Assembly (NCBI GenBank): GCA_019119685.1
Contig: DWWN01000002.1
Location: forward strand, 1-58,122
Direction: 5' to 3'
Length of the DNA: 58,122 bases
Origin: Candidatus Faecalibacterium faecigallinarum
GTDB taxonomy: Bacteria; Bacillota; Clostridia; Oscillospirales; Ruminococcaceae
A model generated the notes under the pieces. That model was given only the letters and a program-made list of their open reading frames with translations. It was not told the DNA's origin and did no database searches. This document shows positions 39,952 through 50,389 of this stretch, in pieces. How positions within the stretch are numbered: position 1 is the first letter of the stretch; every line of letters starts with the position of its first letter. A program made the translations under genes and the position numbers.

Positions 39952-40842
39952 ATGAAAGCAAAGGTTTATTTTACCCGCGACCTGACCCCTGAAAAGGTGG
40001 TGGAGGCGTATCACAAGCTGGGCATTCAGCTGCCTGGCAAGGTGGCCGTCAAGGTCCACTCGGGGGAGAAAGGCAACCAGAACTACCTCCACCCCGAGTT
40101 CTGGCAGCCCATGGTGGAAGAAGTGCACGGTACCATCGTGGAGTGCAACACCGCCTACGGCGACGCCTCGGCCGGCGTGCGGGACAACACCGAGTCCCAC
40201 CGCAAGCTGCTGGAGGAGCACCGCTGGACCAAATTCTTTACGGTGGACCTGCTGGACGCGGAAGGCCCGGACCTGGTCTGGCCTATCCCCAACGGCAAGA
40301 TCTTGAAGCAGAACCTCGTCGGCAAGGACATCGTCAACTATGACTCCATGCTGGTGCTGGCCCACTTCAAGGGCCACCCCATGGGCGGCTACGGCGGCGC
40401 CCTCAAACAGCTGTCCATCGGCTGCGCCTCCCGTGCGGGCAAGGCGCTGATTCACTCCGCCGGCAAGACCGACGACCGCTACGAGACCTGGAAGCAGCAC
40501 GCCAGCAGCGTGCAGTTCCCCGAGGCCATGGCCGACGCCGCCATGAGTATGGTGGAGCACTTCAAGGGCAAGATCGCTTTCATCAACGTGATGAAGAACC
40601 TCTCGGTGGACTGCGACTGCTGCGCCGTGGCCGAGGACCCCTGCATGAAGGACATCGGCATCCTGGCGTCGCTCGACCCTGTGGCCATCGACCAGGCCTG
40701 CATCGACCTGGTGATGCAGTCGGACGACCCCGGCAAGGAGCACTTCATGGAGCGGGTGAACAGCCGCAACGGCATCCACACCATCGAAGCCGCCGCCGAG
40801 CTGGGCTACGGCACTCGCGAGTACGAACTGATCGAATTCTGA
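39952..40842 (+). CDS. DUF362 domain-containing protein
   Basis: A 296-residue protein of the DUF362 family, often called uncharacterised Fe-S centre proteins. Seen are KVAVKVHSGEKGNQNYLHP, IVECNTAYGDASAG, AHFKGHPMGGYGGALKQLSIG and a Cys cluster CDCCAVAEDPC. The usual separate 4Fe-4S ferredoxin domain is absent, so this is the core-only form. Function unknown, possibly redox. A TetR regulator gene follows downstream with its own promoter. Confidence 0.82.
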   Translation: MKAKVYFTRDLTPEKVVEAYHKLGIQLPGKVAVKVHSGEKGNQNYLHPEFWQPMVEEVHGTIVECNTAYGDASAGVRDNTESHRKLLEEHRWTKFFTVDLLDAEGPDLVWPIPNGKILKQNLVGKDIVNYDSMLVLAHFKGHPMGGYGGALKQLSIGCASRAGKALIHSAGKTDDRYETWKQHASSVQFPEAMADAAMSMVEHFKGKIAFINVMKNLSVDCDCCAVAEDPCMKDIGILASLDPVAIDQACIDLVMQSDDPGKEHFMERVNSRNGIHTIEAAAELGYGTREYELIEF

Positions 40843-40866
40843 TTTTGCGCGCAAAAAATGCGCTGT

Positions 40867-40899
40867 GCGGCCGGAGACAAACGCCTTCCGGCCGCTTTT
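40867..40899 (+). terminator. Terminator after the DUF362 gene
   Basis: GCGGCCGG and CCGGCCGC flanking a 13-base loop, then TTTT. Confidence 0.85.
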
Positions 40900-40911
40900 G
40901 TTATGGATGGT

Positions 40912-40940
40912 TTGACACTTTGCGGGGGTTGGGCTATAAT
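40912..40940 (+). promoter_or_regulatory. Promoter of the tetR gene
   Basis: Perfect TTGACA (40912-40917) and TATAAT (40935-40940) with a 17-base spacer. Confidence 0.75.
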
Positions 40941-40975
40941 GCTACCAAGAGCCACTCGGAAAGGAGGCTTACACT

Positions 40976-41611
40976 GTGCCAAAAAGCTCTGAAGAACAGG
41001 CTCAGGCCCGCAGGGACGAGATCGTCAACGCCTGCGCGGAGCTGTATGAGACGATGAGCTTCCGGGACATCACTCTCAAGGAGATCGGGCAGCGGACGTC
41101 TTTTACACGCACTTCGATCTACAATTACTTCGAGACCCGGGAGGAGATCTTCCTGGCCCTGACCCAGCGGGAATATGAAGCATGGACCGCGGACCTGAAC
41201 GCCCTGGCCGCCCGGGAGGAGCCGCTGACGGCGGAGGAGTTTGCCAGCGCGCTGGCCCGCACCCTCGAGCGCCGTTCCCGCCTGCTGAAACTGATGGCCA
41301 TGAACCTGTACGATATGGAGGCCAACACCCGGCTGGAAAACCTGGTGGCCTTCAAAAAGGCGTACCATGGGGCGATCCAGGCGCTGGCGGGCTGCCTGCG
41401 CAGGTTCTTCCCCCAGATGTCTGAGCAGGACGCCCAGAGTTTCCTGTACCTGTTCCTGCCGTTCATGTTCGGCATCTACCCTTACACCTCGGCGACGGAC
41501 AAGCAGCGGGAGGCCATGCGCCTGGCGCATCTGGATTACCCAGGCTTCTCGGTCTACGAGCTGACCCGCACCTTTGTGGAAAAGCTGCTGGCCCCTTATC
41601 TCCACGAATAA
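40976..41611 (+). CDS. TetR family transcriptional regulator
   Basis: A 211-residue regulator with an N-terminal HTH (RRDEIVNACAELYETMSFRD, TLKEIGQRTSFTRTSIYNYF, TREEIFLALTQREYE) and a helical ligand domain. AAAGGAGG lies 8 bases before the GTG start. The consensus promoter implies strong expression. Target unknown; the palindrome at the DUF362 promoter is a candidate. Confidence 0.87.
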   Translation: MPKSSEEQAQARRDEIVNACAELYETMSFRDITLKEIGQRTSFTRTSIYNYFETREEIFLALTQREYEAWTADLNALAAREEPLTAEEFASALARTLERRSRLLKLMAMNLYDMEANTRLENLVAFKKAYHGAIQALAGCLRRFFPQMSEQDAQSFLYLFLPFMFGIYPYTSATDKQREAMRLAHLDYPGFSVYELTRTFVEKLLAPYLHE

Positions 41612-41614
41612 GCA

Positions 41615-41664
41615 CAAAAAACCGGCCCCGCACCTCCTTGGAAGCGCGGGGCCGGTTGATTTTT
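41615..41664. terminator. Bidirectional terminator between tetR and groEL
   Basis: AACCGGCCCCGC and GCGGGGCCGGTT, flanked by A runs on one side and T runs on the other. Confidence 0.85.
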
Positions 41665-41688
41665 ACTTAAAAGGCGCGGGGGAGAGGC

Positions 41689-43338
<1,650 letters not shown>

Positions 43339-43398
43339 CTAAAAATGCGGTGCGTTCTGCCGCGGAATGGTCGGTGTACAATGGGGCCGGAGGGCGTT

Positions 43399-43707
<309 letters not shown>

Positions 43708-43763
43708 TTAAAATGCGATTGCAACAAGGTTATGGGAACCGCCGGATCGGGGACGATTCTTGT

Positions 43764-43790
43764 TTAGCACTCCGTTTCTCTGAGTGCTAA
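43764..43790 (-). promoter_or_regulatory. CIRCE element (HrcA operator)
   Basis: TTAGCACTC-n9-GAGTGCTAA is a perfect consensus match, positioned just downstream of the groES promoter -10 box. HrcA would repress groESL here until heat shock. Confidence 0.97.
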
Positions 43791-43794
43791 GAGT

Positions 43795-43823
43795 ATTTTA
43801 CTCATCTTGGCAGGAAAAATCAA
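43795..43823 (-). promoter_or_regulatory. groESL promoter
   Basis: Minus-strand TTGATT (43818-43823), spacer 17, TAAAAT (43795-43800), immediately before CIRCE. Confidence 0.75.
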
Positions 43824-43911
43824 GACCTTTTGTACATTTTTTTGTTAAGTTTCTGTTAAAAACAGAGAAGCGGCCCCGCGCCGGACGCTTTCCAACGCAG
43901 GACCGCCTGTT

Positions 43912-44886
43912 TCAAATATTTGCCGGGCAGCTTTCCGTCTGCCGCCTGCGGCAGGCCGAAGCCGGCAGGACCACGCGGGCGGCCCCGGGAAGCAGCCGGA
44001 TGTCCAGCCGGGACACCTGTGCGCACTCGCCGTCGGCTGTCGCTGTGATGGGGCCGCGGCCGTCGGTCAGCTCGACGGTGATCTCGCGGGCCCGCCGGTA
44101 GATCAGGTAGCGCGCCAGGCCGGGGGCCAGCTGCCCGCCCGCGAAGTGGCGGCCCTGCTTGTAGAGGTTCAGCAGCCGCAGCAGGGTGAAGCGGCTCATC
44201 CTGCGCACCACCACCAGGTCGATCAGGCCGTCGTCGGGCTGGGCGGCGGGCGCGGCCCGGAAGCCGCCGCCGTAGTCCCGGGTGTTGCAGGCTGCGCACA
44301 TCAGGATGTCGGCCTCAAAGGTCTCGCCGTCCACCGTAAAGCGCGCCCGCCGCCCGAGGGGGCCGCAGATTTCCCGCCCGGCCGAGAGCAGGTAGGCCGC
44401 TTCCCCGTGGAACAGGGGATTGTGCCGGTAGCAGGCCGCCCCGGCCGCCACCTGGGCGTCCAGCCCTGCCGCGCAGACCGACGCGGACAGCCCCAACCCC
44501 GTCTCCATCAGGTCGATGGAAATGACGCCGCCGGCCAGCTGGGCGTCCAGGTCCAGGAATTCAGCCTTTGTGCCAAAGGTGCGCAGAAAGTCGTTGCCGC
44601 TGCCGGTGGGGATGCAGCCCACGGCGGCGTTGGGATACGGGCGGGCGCCGGTCAGCGCCTCATTGAAGGTGCCGTCCCCGCCGGCCGCAAAGATGCGGAC
44701 CGGGCTGCCCTCCCGGGCGGCTGCCTCGGCCAGGGCGCGGGCGTGGCCCCGGTATTCGGTGCGGCAGATGGTCCAGTCCGCCTGGGGCACGCCGGCCCGG
44801 CGCAGCGCGCCCTCCGCCTGCAGGCGCAGCCGCTCGGTACAGTCCTGCCGGCCGGCGGCAGGGTTCAGCAAAAATACATAGCGCAT
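43912..44886 (-). CDS. Diacylglycerol kinase-family lipid kinase (YegS/DgkB-like)
   Basis: Phosphorylates diacylglycerol or a related lipid at the membrane. The 324-residue product begins MRYVFLLNPAAGRQ and has the nucleotide-binding AAGGDGTFNEAL and PTGSGNDFLRTF motifs of the DAGK_cat domain, plus the C-terminal beta domain (IDLVVVRRMSRFTLLRLL). Whether it is an essential DgkB or another lipid kinase is not decided by sequence. It has a perfect promoter. Confidence 0.85.
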   Translation of the reverse strand: MRYVFLLNPAAGRQDCTERLRLQAEGALRRAGVPQADWTICRTEYRGHARALAEAAAREGSPVRIFAAGGDGTFNEALTGARPYPNAAVGCIPTGSGNDFLRTFGTKAEFLDLDAQLAGGVISIDLMETGLGLSASVCAAGLDAQVAAGAACYRHNPLFHGEAAYLLSAGREICGPLGRRARFTVDGETFEADILMCAACNTRDYGGGFRAAPAAQPDDGLIDLVVVRRMSRFTLLRLLNLYKQGRHFAGGQLAPGLARYLIYRRAREITVELTDGRGPITATADGECAQVSRLDIRLLPGAARVVLPASACRRRQTESCPANI

Positions 44887-44933
44887 GGGATTCCTCGTCT
44901 CCGTTTCGCCCCGTTCAGGGGGTTGATGGCTTT

Positions 44934-44962
44934 AGTATACCGTACCGGAGAGCGGCTGTCAA
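44934..44962 (-). promoter_or_regulatory. Promoter of the lipid kinase gene
   Basis: Minus-strand TTGACA (44957-44962), spacer 17, TATACT (44934-44939). Confidence 0.75.
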
Positions 44963-44984
44963 AACAAAAAGCCCGGAGAGCTTT

Positions 44985-45190
44985 AGCGTGGCGCTTTTGC
45001 GCCACGCTTTAGGGGGAACCCATTTCTGCGCGCAGTCGCGCGACAGAAATTCCTTCCCCCTAATATTCCCCTGGGGACAAAATTTGGCGCTGAACCGCGC
45101 ACTCGGCCTTGCGGCCTCGCACACTCTCAGCGCCAAATTTCCCTGGTTGTGTCCCGTCCATCCGCACATGTCGGCTGGACGGGACTTTTT
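44985..45190 (+). repeat. Three-hairpin intergenic repeat, copy B, preceded by an extra hairpin
   Basis: The core 45008-45190 matches copy A (34090-34273). Inner hairpin 1 stem is CGCGC/GCGCG instead of CCCGC/GCGGG, a compensated pair change. The hairpin 2 core is GGCC/GGCC instead of GCCGC/GCGGC, and its outer stem has TGA/TCA instead of TGA/TCG. Hairpin 3 differs by one loop base. An additional hairpin AGCGTGGCGC-tttt-GCGCCACGCT (44985-45008) abuts it. It lies between two leftward genes, in the opposite sense to them. Confidence 0.85.
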
Positions 45191-45197
45191 CAACAGC

Positions 45198-45231
45198 CCC
45201 AGCCCGGAGCAGTCCAGCTCTCCGGGCTGGG
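45198..45231 (-). terminator. Hairpin after butyrate kinase gene
   Basis: CCCAGCCCGGAG and CTCCGGGCTGGG form a 12-bp stem 9 bases past the buk stop. There is no T run on the minus strand, so termination efficiency is uncertain. Confidence 0.5.
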
Positions 45232-45239
45232 ATACGTTT

Positions 45240-46307
45240 TTAGTATTCTTTTGCTTTTTCCTCGCCGGTGACGACGCGCAGCGCGCCCTGGCACAGGGCC
45301 AGCAGCTCGTCCTCGCCGGGGTAGACGGTGATGGGCGCGATAAAGCCCAGGTACTTCTGCAGCACCTCGAGGGTGTAGGGGTCGTAGGCGATGCCGCCGG
45401 TCAGGATGATCTGATCGACCTTGCCGCACAGCACGGCGGCCATGGCGCCGGCATCCTTGGCGATCTGGTAGTAGAAGGCGTCCTGCACCAGCTTGGCCTC
45501 GGTGCTGCCCTCCTTGACCATCTTTTCCACCACACGGGCGTCGTTGGTGTGCAGGTAGGCGTTGAAGCCGCCGTTGCCGCAGATCTTTTTGTAGATCTCC
45601 TGCTGGGTATACTTGCCGGAGAAGCACATCTTGACCAGGTCGCCCACCGGCACGGTGCCGCTGCGCTCGGGGCTGAAGCAGCCCTCGCCGTCCAGGATGT
45701 TGTTCACGTCCACCACCTTGCCGTGGTCGTGGGCGCCCACCGAGACGCCGCCGCCCATGTGGATGACGATGAGGTTCAGGTCCTCGTAGCGGGTGCCGTG
45801 CTCCTTGGCATAGCGGCGGGCCACGGCTTTCTGGTTCAGGGCGTGGAAGATGGAGCGGCGGGGCAGCTCGGGCATACCGGACAGGCGGGCCTTGTCGGTC
45901 AGCTCATCCACCACCACGGGGTCCACGATGTAGCTGGGCACGCCCAGCTTGTCCCCGATCTCACGGGCCAGGATGCCGCCCAGGTTGGAGGCGTGCTGGC
46001 CCTGAACGCCCTTTTCGAGGTCGGCCAGCAGCGCGTCGCTGACGGCGTAGGTGCCGCCGGGGATGGGCTTGAGCAGGCCGCCGCGGCCGACGATCACGTC
46101 CAGGCTCTTGGGGTCGCAGTTTTTCTCTTTCAGGAAGTCCAGAATGATCTCCTTGCGGAAATCCTTCTGGTCGATGACGCTTGCATATTTGGCGATCTCC
46201 TCGGTGGGATGGCGCAGGGTCTCCTCAAACAGCAGCGTTTCATCCTCGAACACGCCCACCTTCGTGGAGGTCGAGCCGGGATTGATGACCAGCGTTTTGA
46301 TCGACAT
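45240..46307 (-). CDS. buk: Butyrate kinase
   Basis: Converts butyryl-phosphate and ADP to butyrate and ATP. The 355-residue product has the ASKHA-fold acetokinase motifs: [17 protein letters not shown] at the N-terminus, [40 protein letters not shown] and [16 protein letters not shown]. The PGGTYAVS and GGIAYDPY versions and the 355-residue length are typical of Buk rather than acetate kinase (about 400). It follows ptb by 21 bases. Confidence 0.93.
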   Translation of the reverse strand: MSIKTLVINPGSTSTKVGVFEDETLLFEETLRHPTEEIAKYASVIDQKDFRKEIILDFLKEKNCDPKSLDVIVGRGGLLKPIPGGTYAVSDALLADLEKGVQGQHASNLGGILAREIGDKLGVPSYIVDPVVVDELTDKARLSGMPELPRRSIFHALNQKAVARRYAKEHGTRYEDLNLIVIHMGGGVSVGAHDHGKVVDVNNILDGEGCFSPERSGTVPVGDLVKMCFSGKYTQQEIYKKICGNGGFNAYLHTNDARVVEKMVKEGSTEAKLVQDAFYYQIAKDAGAMAAVLCGKVDQIILTGGIAYDPYTLEVLQKYLGFIAPITVYPGEDELLALCQGALRVVTGEEKAKEY

Positions 46308-46328
46308 ACTATCTCGTCTCCTTTTTGA

Positions 46329-47240
46329 TTATTCAGCCTGCAGGCCGGCAGCCACGACGGCGGCCAGCGCGATGGAGTTAACCTTGGTCTGGAAGGAATC
46401 GGAGCGGCTGGTCAGGATGGCGGGCACGCGGGTGCCGGTCAGGATGCAGCCGTTCTTGCACTCGGCGGTGTGGACCAGGGTCTTGTAGACCAGGTTGCCG
46501 GCCTGAATGTCGGGGAACAGCAGGATGTCGGCGTGGCCGGCGGCAGGGCGGTCCTGGGCGCCCTTGTGCCGTGCGGCTTCGGGGTCGATGGCGATGTCCA
46601 TGGACAGGGGGCCGTCCACCACGCAGCCGGTGATCTTGCCCTCTGCGTTCATCTTGCGCAGCTCGTCCGCGTCCACGGTGCAGGGCATTTTGGGGTTGAC
46701 CACTTCGACGGCGGCCAGCGGCGCGACCTTGGGGCATTCCACGCCGCAGGCATGGGCCACGGCCACGGTGTTCTCGATGATATGGACCTTGTCCTCCAGG
46801 GTGGGGTAGGTCACAAAGGCCACGTCGCTCAGGAACAGCAGCTGCTCGATGCCCTTGACCTCAAACACGGCCACATGGGACAGGGTCTTGCCGGTGCGCA
46901 GGCCCACTTCCTTGTCCAGCACGCTCTTCAGGAAGGTCTTGGTGTCCAGCAGGCCCTTCATATACATATTGGCCACGCCGTCGTGGGCCAGCTTGACGGC
47001 GGTCAGCGAAGCCTTGACCTTGTCGGGCTCGTTGATGATCTCGTAGCCGGACAGGTCGATGGAAAGCTCCGCGGCGATCTTGCGGATGGCGGCTTCGTCG
47101 CCCACCAGGATGGCGTCCGCGATGCCCTGCTTGCGGGCCGCGTCAACGGCTTCCAGAACGGCGTCGTCCTCAGCGGCGGCCACGGCCAGCTTCTGCTTGC
47201 CGCAGGATTTTACTTTTGCGATCAGGTCCTCAAAATTCAT
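46329..47240 (-). CDS. ptb: Phosphate butyryltransferase
   Basis: Converts butyryl-CoA and phosphate to butyryl-phosphate and CoA. The 303-residue product belongs to the PTA_PTB family: AVAAAEDDAVLEAVDAARKQ, NMYMKGLLDTKTFLKSVLDKE, PLSMDIAIDPEAARHKG and LLFPDIQAGNLVYKTLV are typical Ptb blocks, and length fits Ptb (about 300). First gene of the ptb-buk operon, giving ATP by substrate-level phosphorylation. Confidence 0.93.
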   Translation of the reverse strand: MNFEDLIAKVKSCGKQKLAVAAAEDDAVLEAVDAARKQGIADAILVGDEAAIRKIAAELSIDLSGYEIINEPDKVKASLTAVKLAHDGVANMYMKGLLDTKTFLKSVLDKEVGLRTGKTLSHVAVFEVKGIEQLLFLSDVAFVTYPTLEDKVHIIENTVAVAHACGVECPKVAPLAAVEVVNPKMPCTVDADELRKMNAEGKITGCVVDGPLSMDIAIDPEAARHKGAQDRPAAGHADILLFPDIQAGNLVYKTLVHTAECKNGCILTGTRVPAILTSRSDSFQTKVNSIALAAVVAAGLQAE

Positions 47241-47307
47241 GGTACAGCACCTCGTTTATGTTTCTTTTAACAGTGCAAAAGGAGGGACACCCCTCTCGTA
47301 TGTTAAA

Positions 47308-47336
47308 ATAATAACACGGTCTGTCCCGTGGGTCAA
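47308..47336 (-). promoter_or_regulatory. ptb-buk promoter with spacer palindrome
   Basis: Minus-strand TTGACC (47331-47336), spacer 17, TATTAT (47308-47313). The inverted repeat CACGG-n6-CCGTG (47315-47330) almost exactly fills the spacer and is a candidate repressor site. Confidence 0.6.
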
Positions 47337-47639
47337 GAGGGCGCGGCGGGAGCGGTTCCCGGCAGCGGCCGCCTATGTAAATAGGAAAGCGCACGCTCTG
47401 TGCCCGGCCCGGCGGGCGGGGGAGAGTTAAAAAGCTGTACATACTCTGCACACCCATCCAACACATCCGGCTGGTACAATCGGCGCAAGCGCCCCGAAAG
47501 CACGCCCCTCCGCGGGCGCGGGGCGGGGCCGGTGCAAAAAGCACGCAGCGATGATGTCTCCTGACAATATCCACAAAAAGACGAGAGATTGTTTCAAATT
47601 GTTTGGGAGCAAAGAGGCGGAAAATTTGCACAAAACCAC
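47337..47639. other. GC-rich spacer between the ptb and coaD promoters
   Basis: No convincing gene. It contains GC-rich inverted repeats near 47490-47535 and then an AT-richer stretch with TTGTTTCAAATTGTTT around 47587-47603. Possible upstream regulatory region for the divergent ptb-buk and coaD units. Confidence 0.4.
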
Positions 47640-47668
47640 TTGATAAACTTTTGACAATATGCTTTACT
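47640..47668 (+). promoter_or_regulatory. coaD promoter
   Basis: TTGATA (47640-47645), spacer 17, TTTACT (47663-47668). Transcription would start about 120 bases before coaD. Confidence 0.55.
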
Positions 47669-47674
47669 AGAAAC

Positions 47675-47797
47675 GTCAGGAGGCGCGGGACGCCGCCTTG
47701 GCCCAAAGGTCGTTAGAAAAATAACGACAGGGCCGATTCACACTGGACGCCAAGCTGCGCCGAGCGGCTCTGCGCCCAAGACAGGGAGGCAGTTTCC
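47675..47797 (+). promoter_or_regulatory. Structured 5' leader of coaD
   Basis: A strong compound stem GGCCC-n4-GTCGTTA-n6-TAACGAC-n1-GGGCC (about 47700-47734) is flanked by two GGACGCC copies, one pairing locally as GGCG/CGCC. No known riboswitch consensus recognised and no terminator hairpin seen in the leader. Confidence 0.4.
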
Positions 47798-48322
47798 ATG
47801 GCAATCGCCATTTACCCCGGCTCTTTTGATCCGGTCACACGGGGCCATCTGGACATCATCAAGCGGGCGGCCAAGATCAACGACCGCCTGATCGTGGCGG
47901 TGCTCATCAACAGCGCCAAACAACCGCTGTTCACCATCGAGGAGCGGGTGGCCCTGCTGCAGGAGTGCTGCAAGGACATCCCCAACGTCACGGTGGAGAG
48001 CTTCGACGGCCTGACCGTCGATTTTGCGCGCAAGCGCCACGCCACCGTCATGGTGCGGGGGCTGCGGGCCGTCACCGATTTTGAGAACGAGATCCAGCTG
48101 GCGCAGACCAACCACGCCCTGATGCCCGGCATCGAGACGGTGTTCCTGGCCACCAGCATCCGCTGGAGCTACCTGTCCTCGACCGTGGTCAAGGAGGCTG
48201 CCCGCTACGGCAGCGACATCAGCAAATTCGTCACCCCCAACGTGGAAAAAGCAGTGCGGGCAAAATATGAGGCGCTGAACGCCGCCCCGCTGCTGGAAAC
48301 AAGCAAAAGTCCCTGCGGGTGA
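47798..48322 (+). CDS. coaD: Pantetheine-phosphate adenylyltransferase
   Basis: Penultimate step of CoA synthesis: 4'-phosphopantetheine plus ATP to dephospho-CoA. The 174-residue product begins MAIAIYPGSFDPVTRGHLDII with the TxGH nucleotidyltransferase motif (TRGH) and contains VMVRGLRAVTDFENEIQLAQ and SIRWSYLSSTVVKE (usual ISSTxVRE). GGGAGG precedes the ATG. In this position it links CoA supply with the following thiolase and CoA-transferase genes. Confidence 0.95.
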   Translation: MAIAIYPGSFDPVTRGHLDIIKRAAKINDRLIVAVLINSAKQPLFTIEERVALLQECCKDIPNVTVESFDGLTVDFARKRHATVMVRGLRAVTDFENEIQLAQTNHALMPGIETVFLATSIRWSYLSSTVVKEAARYGSDISKFVTPNVEKAVRAKYEALNAAPLLETSKSPCG

Positions 48323-48338
48323 TGCCCGAAGGGTTTTT
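48311..48338 (+). terminator. Terminator overlapping the coaD stop codon
   Basis: CGGG-tgatg-CCCG, extended by CCC/GGG, followed by TTTTT. The TGA stop of coaD lies in the loop. Confidence 0.65.
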
Positions 48339-48415
48339 GATAGAAGGTTTATGCAGGAATACACAAACCATCGTCTGTCCACACCAATTCTTACGGAAAA
48401 CAGGAGGCTAACAAC

Positions 48416-49603
48416 ATGAAGAAGATCGTCATTGCATCTGCCTGCCGCACCGCCATCGGCAAGTTTGGCGGCACCCTGTCCACCACCCCGGCCGCTGACC
48501 TGGGCGCCATCGTCATCAAGGAGGCCATCAACCGCGCCGGCATCAAGCCCGAGCAGGTCGATCACGTCTATATGGGCTGCGTCATCCAGGCCGGCCTGGG
48601 CCAGAACGTCGCCCGCCAGGCTTCCATCAAGGCCGGCCTGCCGGTCGAGGTGCCCGCCGTCACCGTCAACGTGGTGTGCGGCTCCGGCCTGAACTGCGTG
48701 AACATGGCTGCCCAGATGATCGAGGCCGGCGACGCCGACATCGTGGTCGCAGGCGGCACCGAGAACATGGATATGGCCCCCTTCGCCATGATGAAGGGCC
48801 GCTACGGCTACCGCATGGGCTACCCCATGGGCAAGAGCGAGCTGGTGGACACCATGGTCAACGACGCTCTGTGGGATGTGTTCAACAACTACCACATGGG
48901 CATCACCGCTGAGAACGTGGCCGACCAGTGGAACCTGAGCCGCGAGGACCTGGATATGTTCGCTTACAACAGCCAGGTCAAGGCTGCCGAGGCCATCAAG
49001 AACGGCGCATTCAAGGACGAGATCGTCCCCGTCACCATCCACAACAAGAAGGGCGACATCGTGTTCGACACCGATGAAGGCCCCCGTCTGAGCGCTCCCG
49101 AAGTGCTGGCCAAGCTGAAGCCCTCCTTCAAGAAGGACGGCAAGGTCACCGCCGGCAACGCCTCCGCCATCAACGACGGCGCCGCCGCTCTGGTCATCAT
49201 GAGCGAGGACAAGGCCAAGGAGCTGGGCATCACCCCGATGGCTACCTGGGTCGCCGGCGCTCTGGGCGGCGTCGATCCCTCCATCATGGGCGTCGGCCCC
49301 GTGGCCGCTACCCGCAAGGTCATGGCCAAGACCGGCCTGACCGTGGCGGATATGGACCTGATCGAGGCCAACGAGGCCTTCGCATCCCAGTCCCTGGCCG
49401 TGGCTCACGACCTGGAGTTCGACATGAGCAAGGTCAATGTCAACGGCGGCGCCATCGCTCTGGGCCACCCCGTCGGCGCATCCGGCGCCCGCATCCTGGT
49501 CACCCTGCTGTACGCCATGAAGCATCGCGGCGCCAAGAAGGGCCTGGCCACCCTGTGCATCGGCGGCGGCATGGGTGTTGCAACTATCTTCGAAAAGTGC
49601 TAA
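48416..49603 (+). CDS. thl: Acetyl-CoA acetyltransferase (thiolase)
   Basis: Condenses two acetyl-CoA to acetoacetyl-CoA, the first step to butyrate. The 395-residue product has the nucleophile Cys88 in [10 protein letters not shown], His351 in [11 protein letters not shown] and Cys381 in CIGGGMGV, all required. AGGAGG precedes the ATG. Serine codons are mixed TCC/AGC, intermediate between the regions on either side. No hbd, crt or bcd is next to it. Confidence 0.95.
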   Translation: MKKIVIASACRTAIGKFGGTLSTTPAADLGAIVIKEAINRAGIKPEQVDHVYMGCVIQAGLGQNVARQASIKAGLPVEVPAVTVNVVCGSGLNCVNMAAQMIEAGDADIVVAGGTENMDMAPFAMMKGRYGYRMGYPMGKSELVDTMVNDALWDVFNNYHMGITAENVADQWNLSREDLDMFAYNSQVKAAEAIKNGAFKDEIVPVTIHNKKGDIVFDTDEGPRLSAPEVLAKLKPSFKKDGKVTAGNASAINDGAAALVIMSEDKAKELGITPMATWVAGALGGVDPSIMGVGPVAATRKVMAKTGLTVADMDLIEANEAFASQSLAVAHDLEFDMSKVNVNGGAIALGHPVGASGARILVTLLYAMKHRGAKKGLATLCIGGGMGVATIFEKC

Positions 49604-49616
49604 ACTAGGAATATCA

Positions 49617-49652
49617 GGCACGCCGGGGACAGGCCTTCTGCCCCCGGCGTGT
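49617..49652 (+). terminator. Hairpin between thl and ctfA
   Basis: CACGCCGGGG pairs with CCCCGGCGTG around a short loop. There is no T run, so it may reduce rather than stop transcription into ctfAB or protect the thl 3' end. Confidence 0.5.
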
Positions 49653-49696
49653 CCGAATATGAAACTTCCAATCTATTTTTACAGGAGGGTAACACT

Positions 49697-50389
49697 GTGC
49701 GCAATAAGATTATTTCTGTTGCGGAGGCCGTGGACATGATCCCCGACGGGGCGACCATCATGTACGGCGGCTTCCTGGGCTGCGGCAGCGCCCATCACAT
49801 CATCGACGCCCTGGCCGAGAAGGGCACCAAGGATCTGACCATCATCGGCAACGACTGCGGTATGGCCACCGGCCCTCTGGGTGAGGAGTACTACGGTGTT
49901 GCCAAGCTGGTGCACAACCACCAGGTCAAGCACGTCATCGCCACCCACGTGGGCATGACCCCCGACGTGGGCACCCAGGGCATGGTGGACAAGACCCTGA
50001 CCGTGGATCTGATCCCCCAGGGCTCCCTGGCCGAGATGATCCGGGCCGGCGGCGCCGGCCTGGGCGGCGTGCTCACCCCCACCGGCGTGGGCACCATCGT
50101 GGAGGACTCCCCCTTCTGCCTGGGCAAGCAGACCATCGACGGCAAGGAGTACCTGCTGATGAAGCCCATCCGCGCCGACTTCGCCCTGCTCAACGGCCAC
50201 ATCATTGACAAGTTCGGCAACATCTGGTACAAGGGCACCACCCGCAACTTCAACATCGTCATGGCCACCGCCGCCGATGTGGTGATCGCCGAGGCGGACA
50301 ACGTGGTGGAGATCGGCGACATCCAGCCCGAGAATGTGGTCACCTCCGGCGCCTTTGTCAACTACATCGTGGATGGAGGGAATGTGTAA
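49697..50389 (+). CDS. ctfA: Butyrate-acetoacetate CoA-transferase, alpha subunit (AtoD/CtfA-like)
   Basis: Subunit of a family I (3-oxoacid) CoA-transferase. The 230-residue product has the alpha-subunit oxyanion region MYGGFLGCGSAHHIIDALAEKG, GMATGPLGEEY and GVLTPTGVGTIVE. AGGAGGG precedes GTG 49697. Its TAA overlaps the ATG of the beta subunit. Likely swaps CoA between butyryl-CoA and acetoacetate or acetate; exact acid partner is not fixed by sequence. Serine codons become mostly TCC from here on. Confidence 0.9.
   Translation: MRNKIISVAEAVDMIPDGATIMYGGFLGCGSAHHIIDALAEKGTKDLTIIGNDCGMATGPLGEEYYGVAKLVHNHQVKHVIATHVGMTPDVGTQGMVDKTLTVDLIPQGSLAEMIRAGGAGLGGVLTPTGVGTIVEDSPFCLGKQTIDGKEYLLMKPIRADFALLNGHIIDKFGNIWYKGTTRNFNIVMATAADVVIAEADNVVEIGDIQPENVVTSGAFVNYIVDGGNV

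Noticed and set aside
45240-46307. Acetate kinase instead of butyrate kinase
   Set aside because: Length (355) and motif variants fit Buk, and the partner upstream is Ptb-like rather than phosphate acetyltransferase-like.
47675-47797. coaD leader as a T-box or known riboswitch
   Set aside because: No T-box sequence (GGTGGNACCGCG), specifier loop or other known aptamer core is visible.
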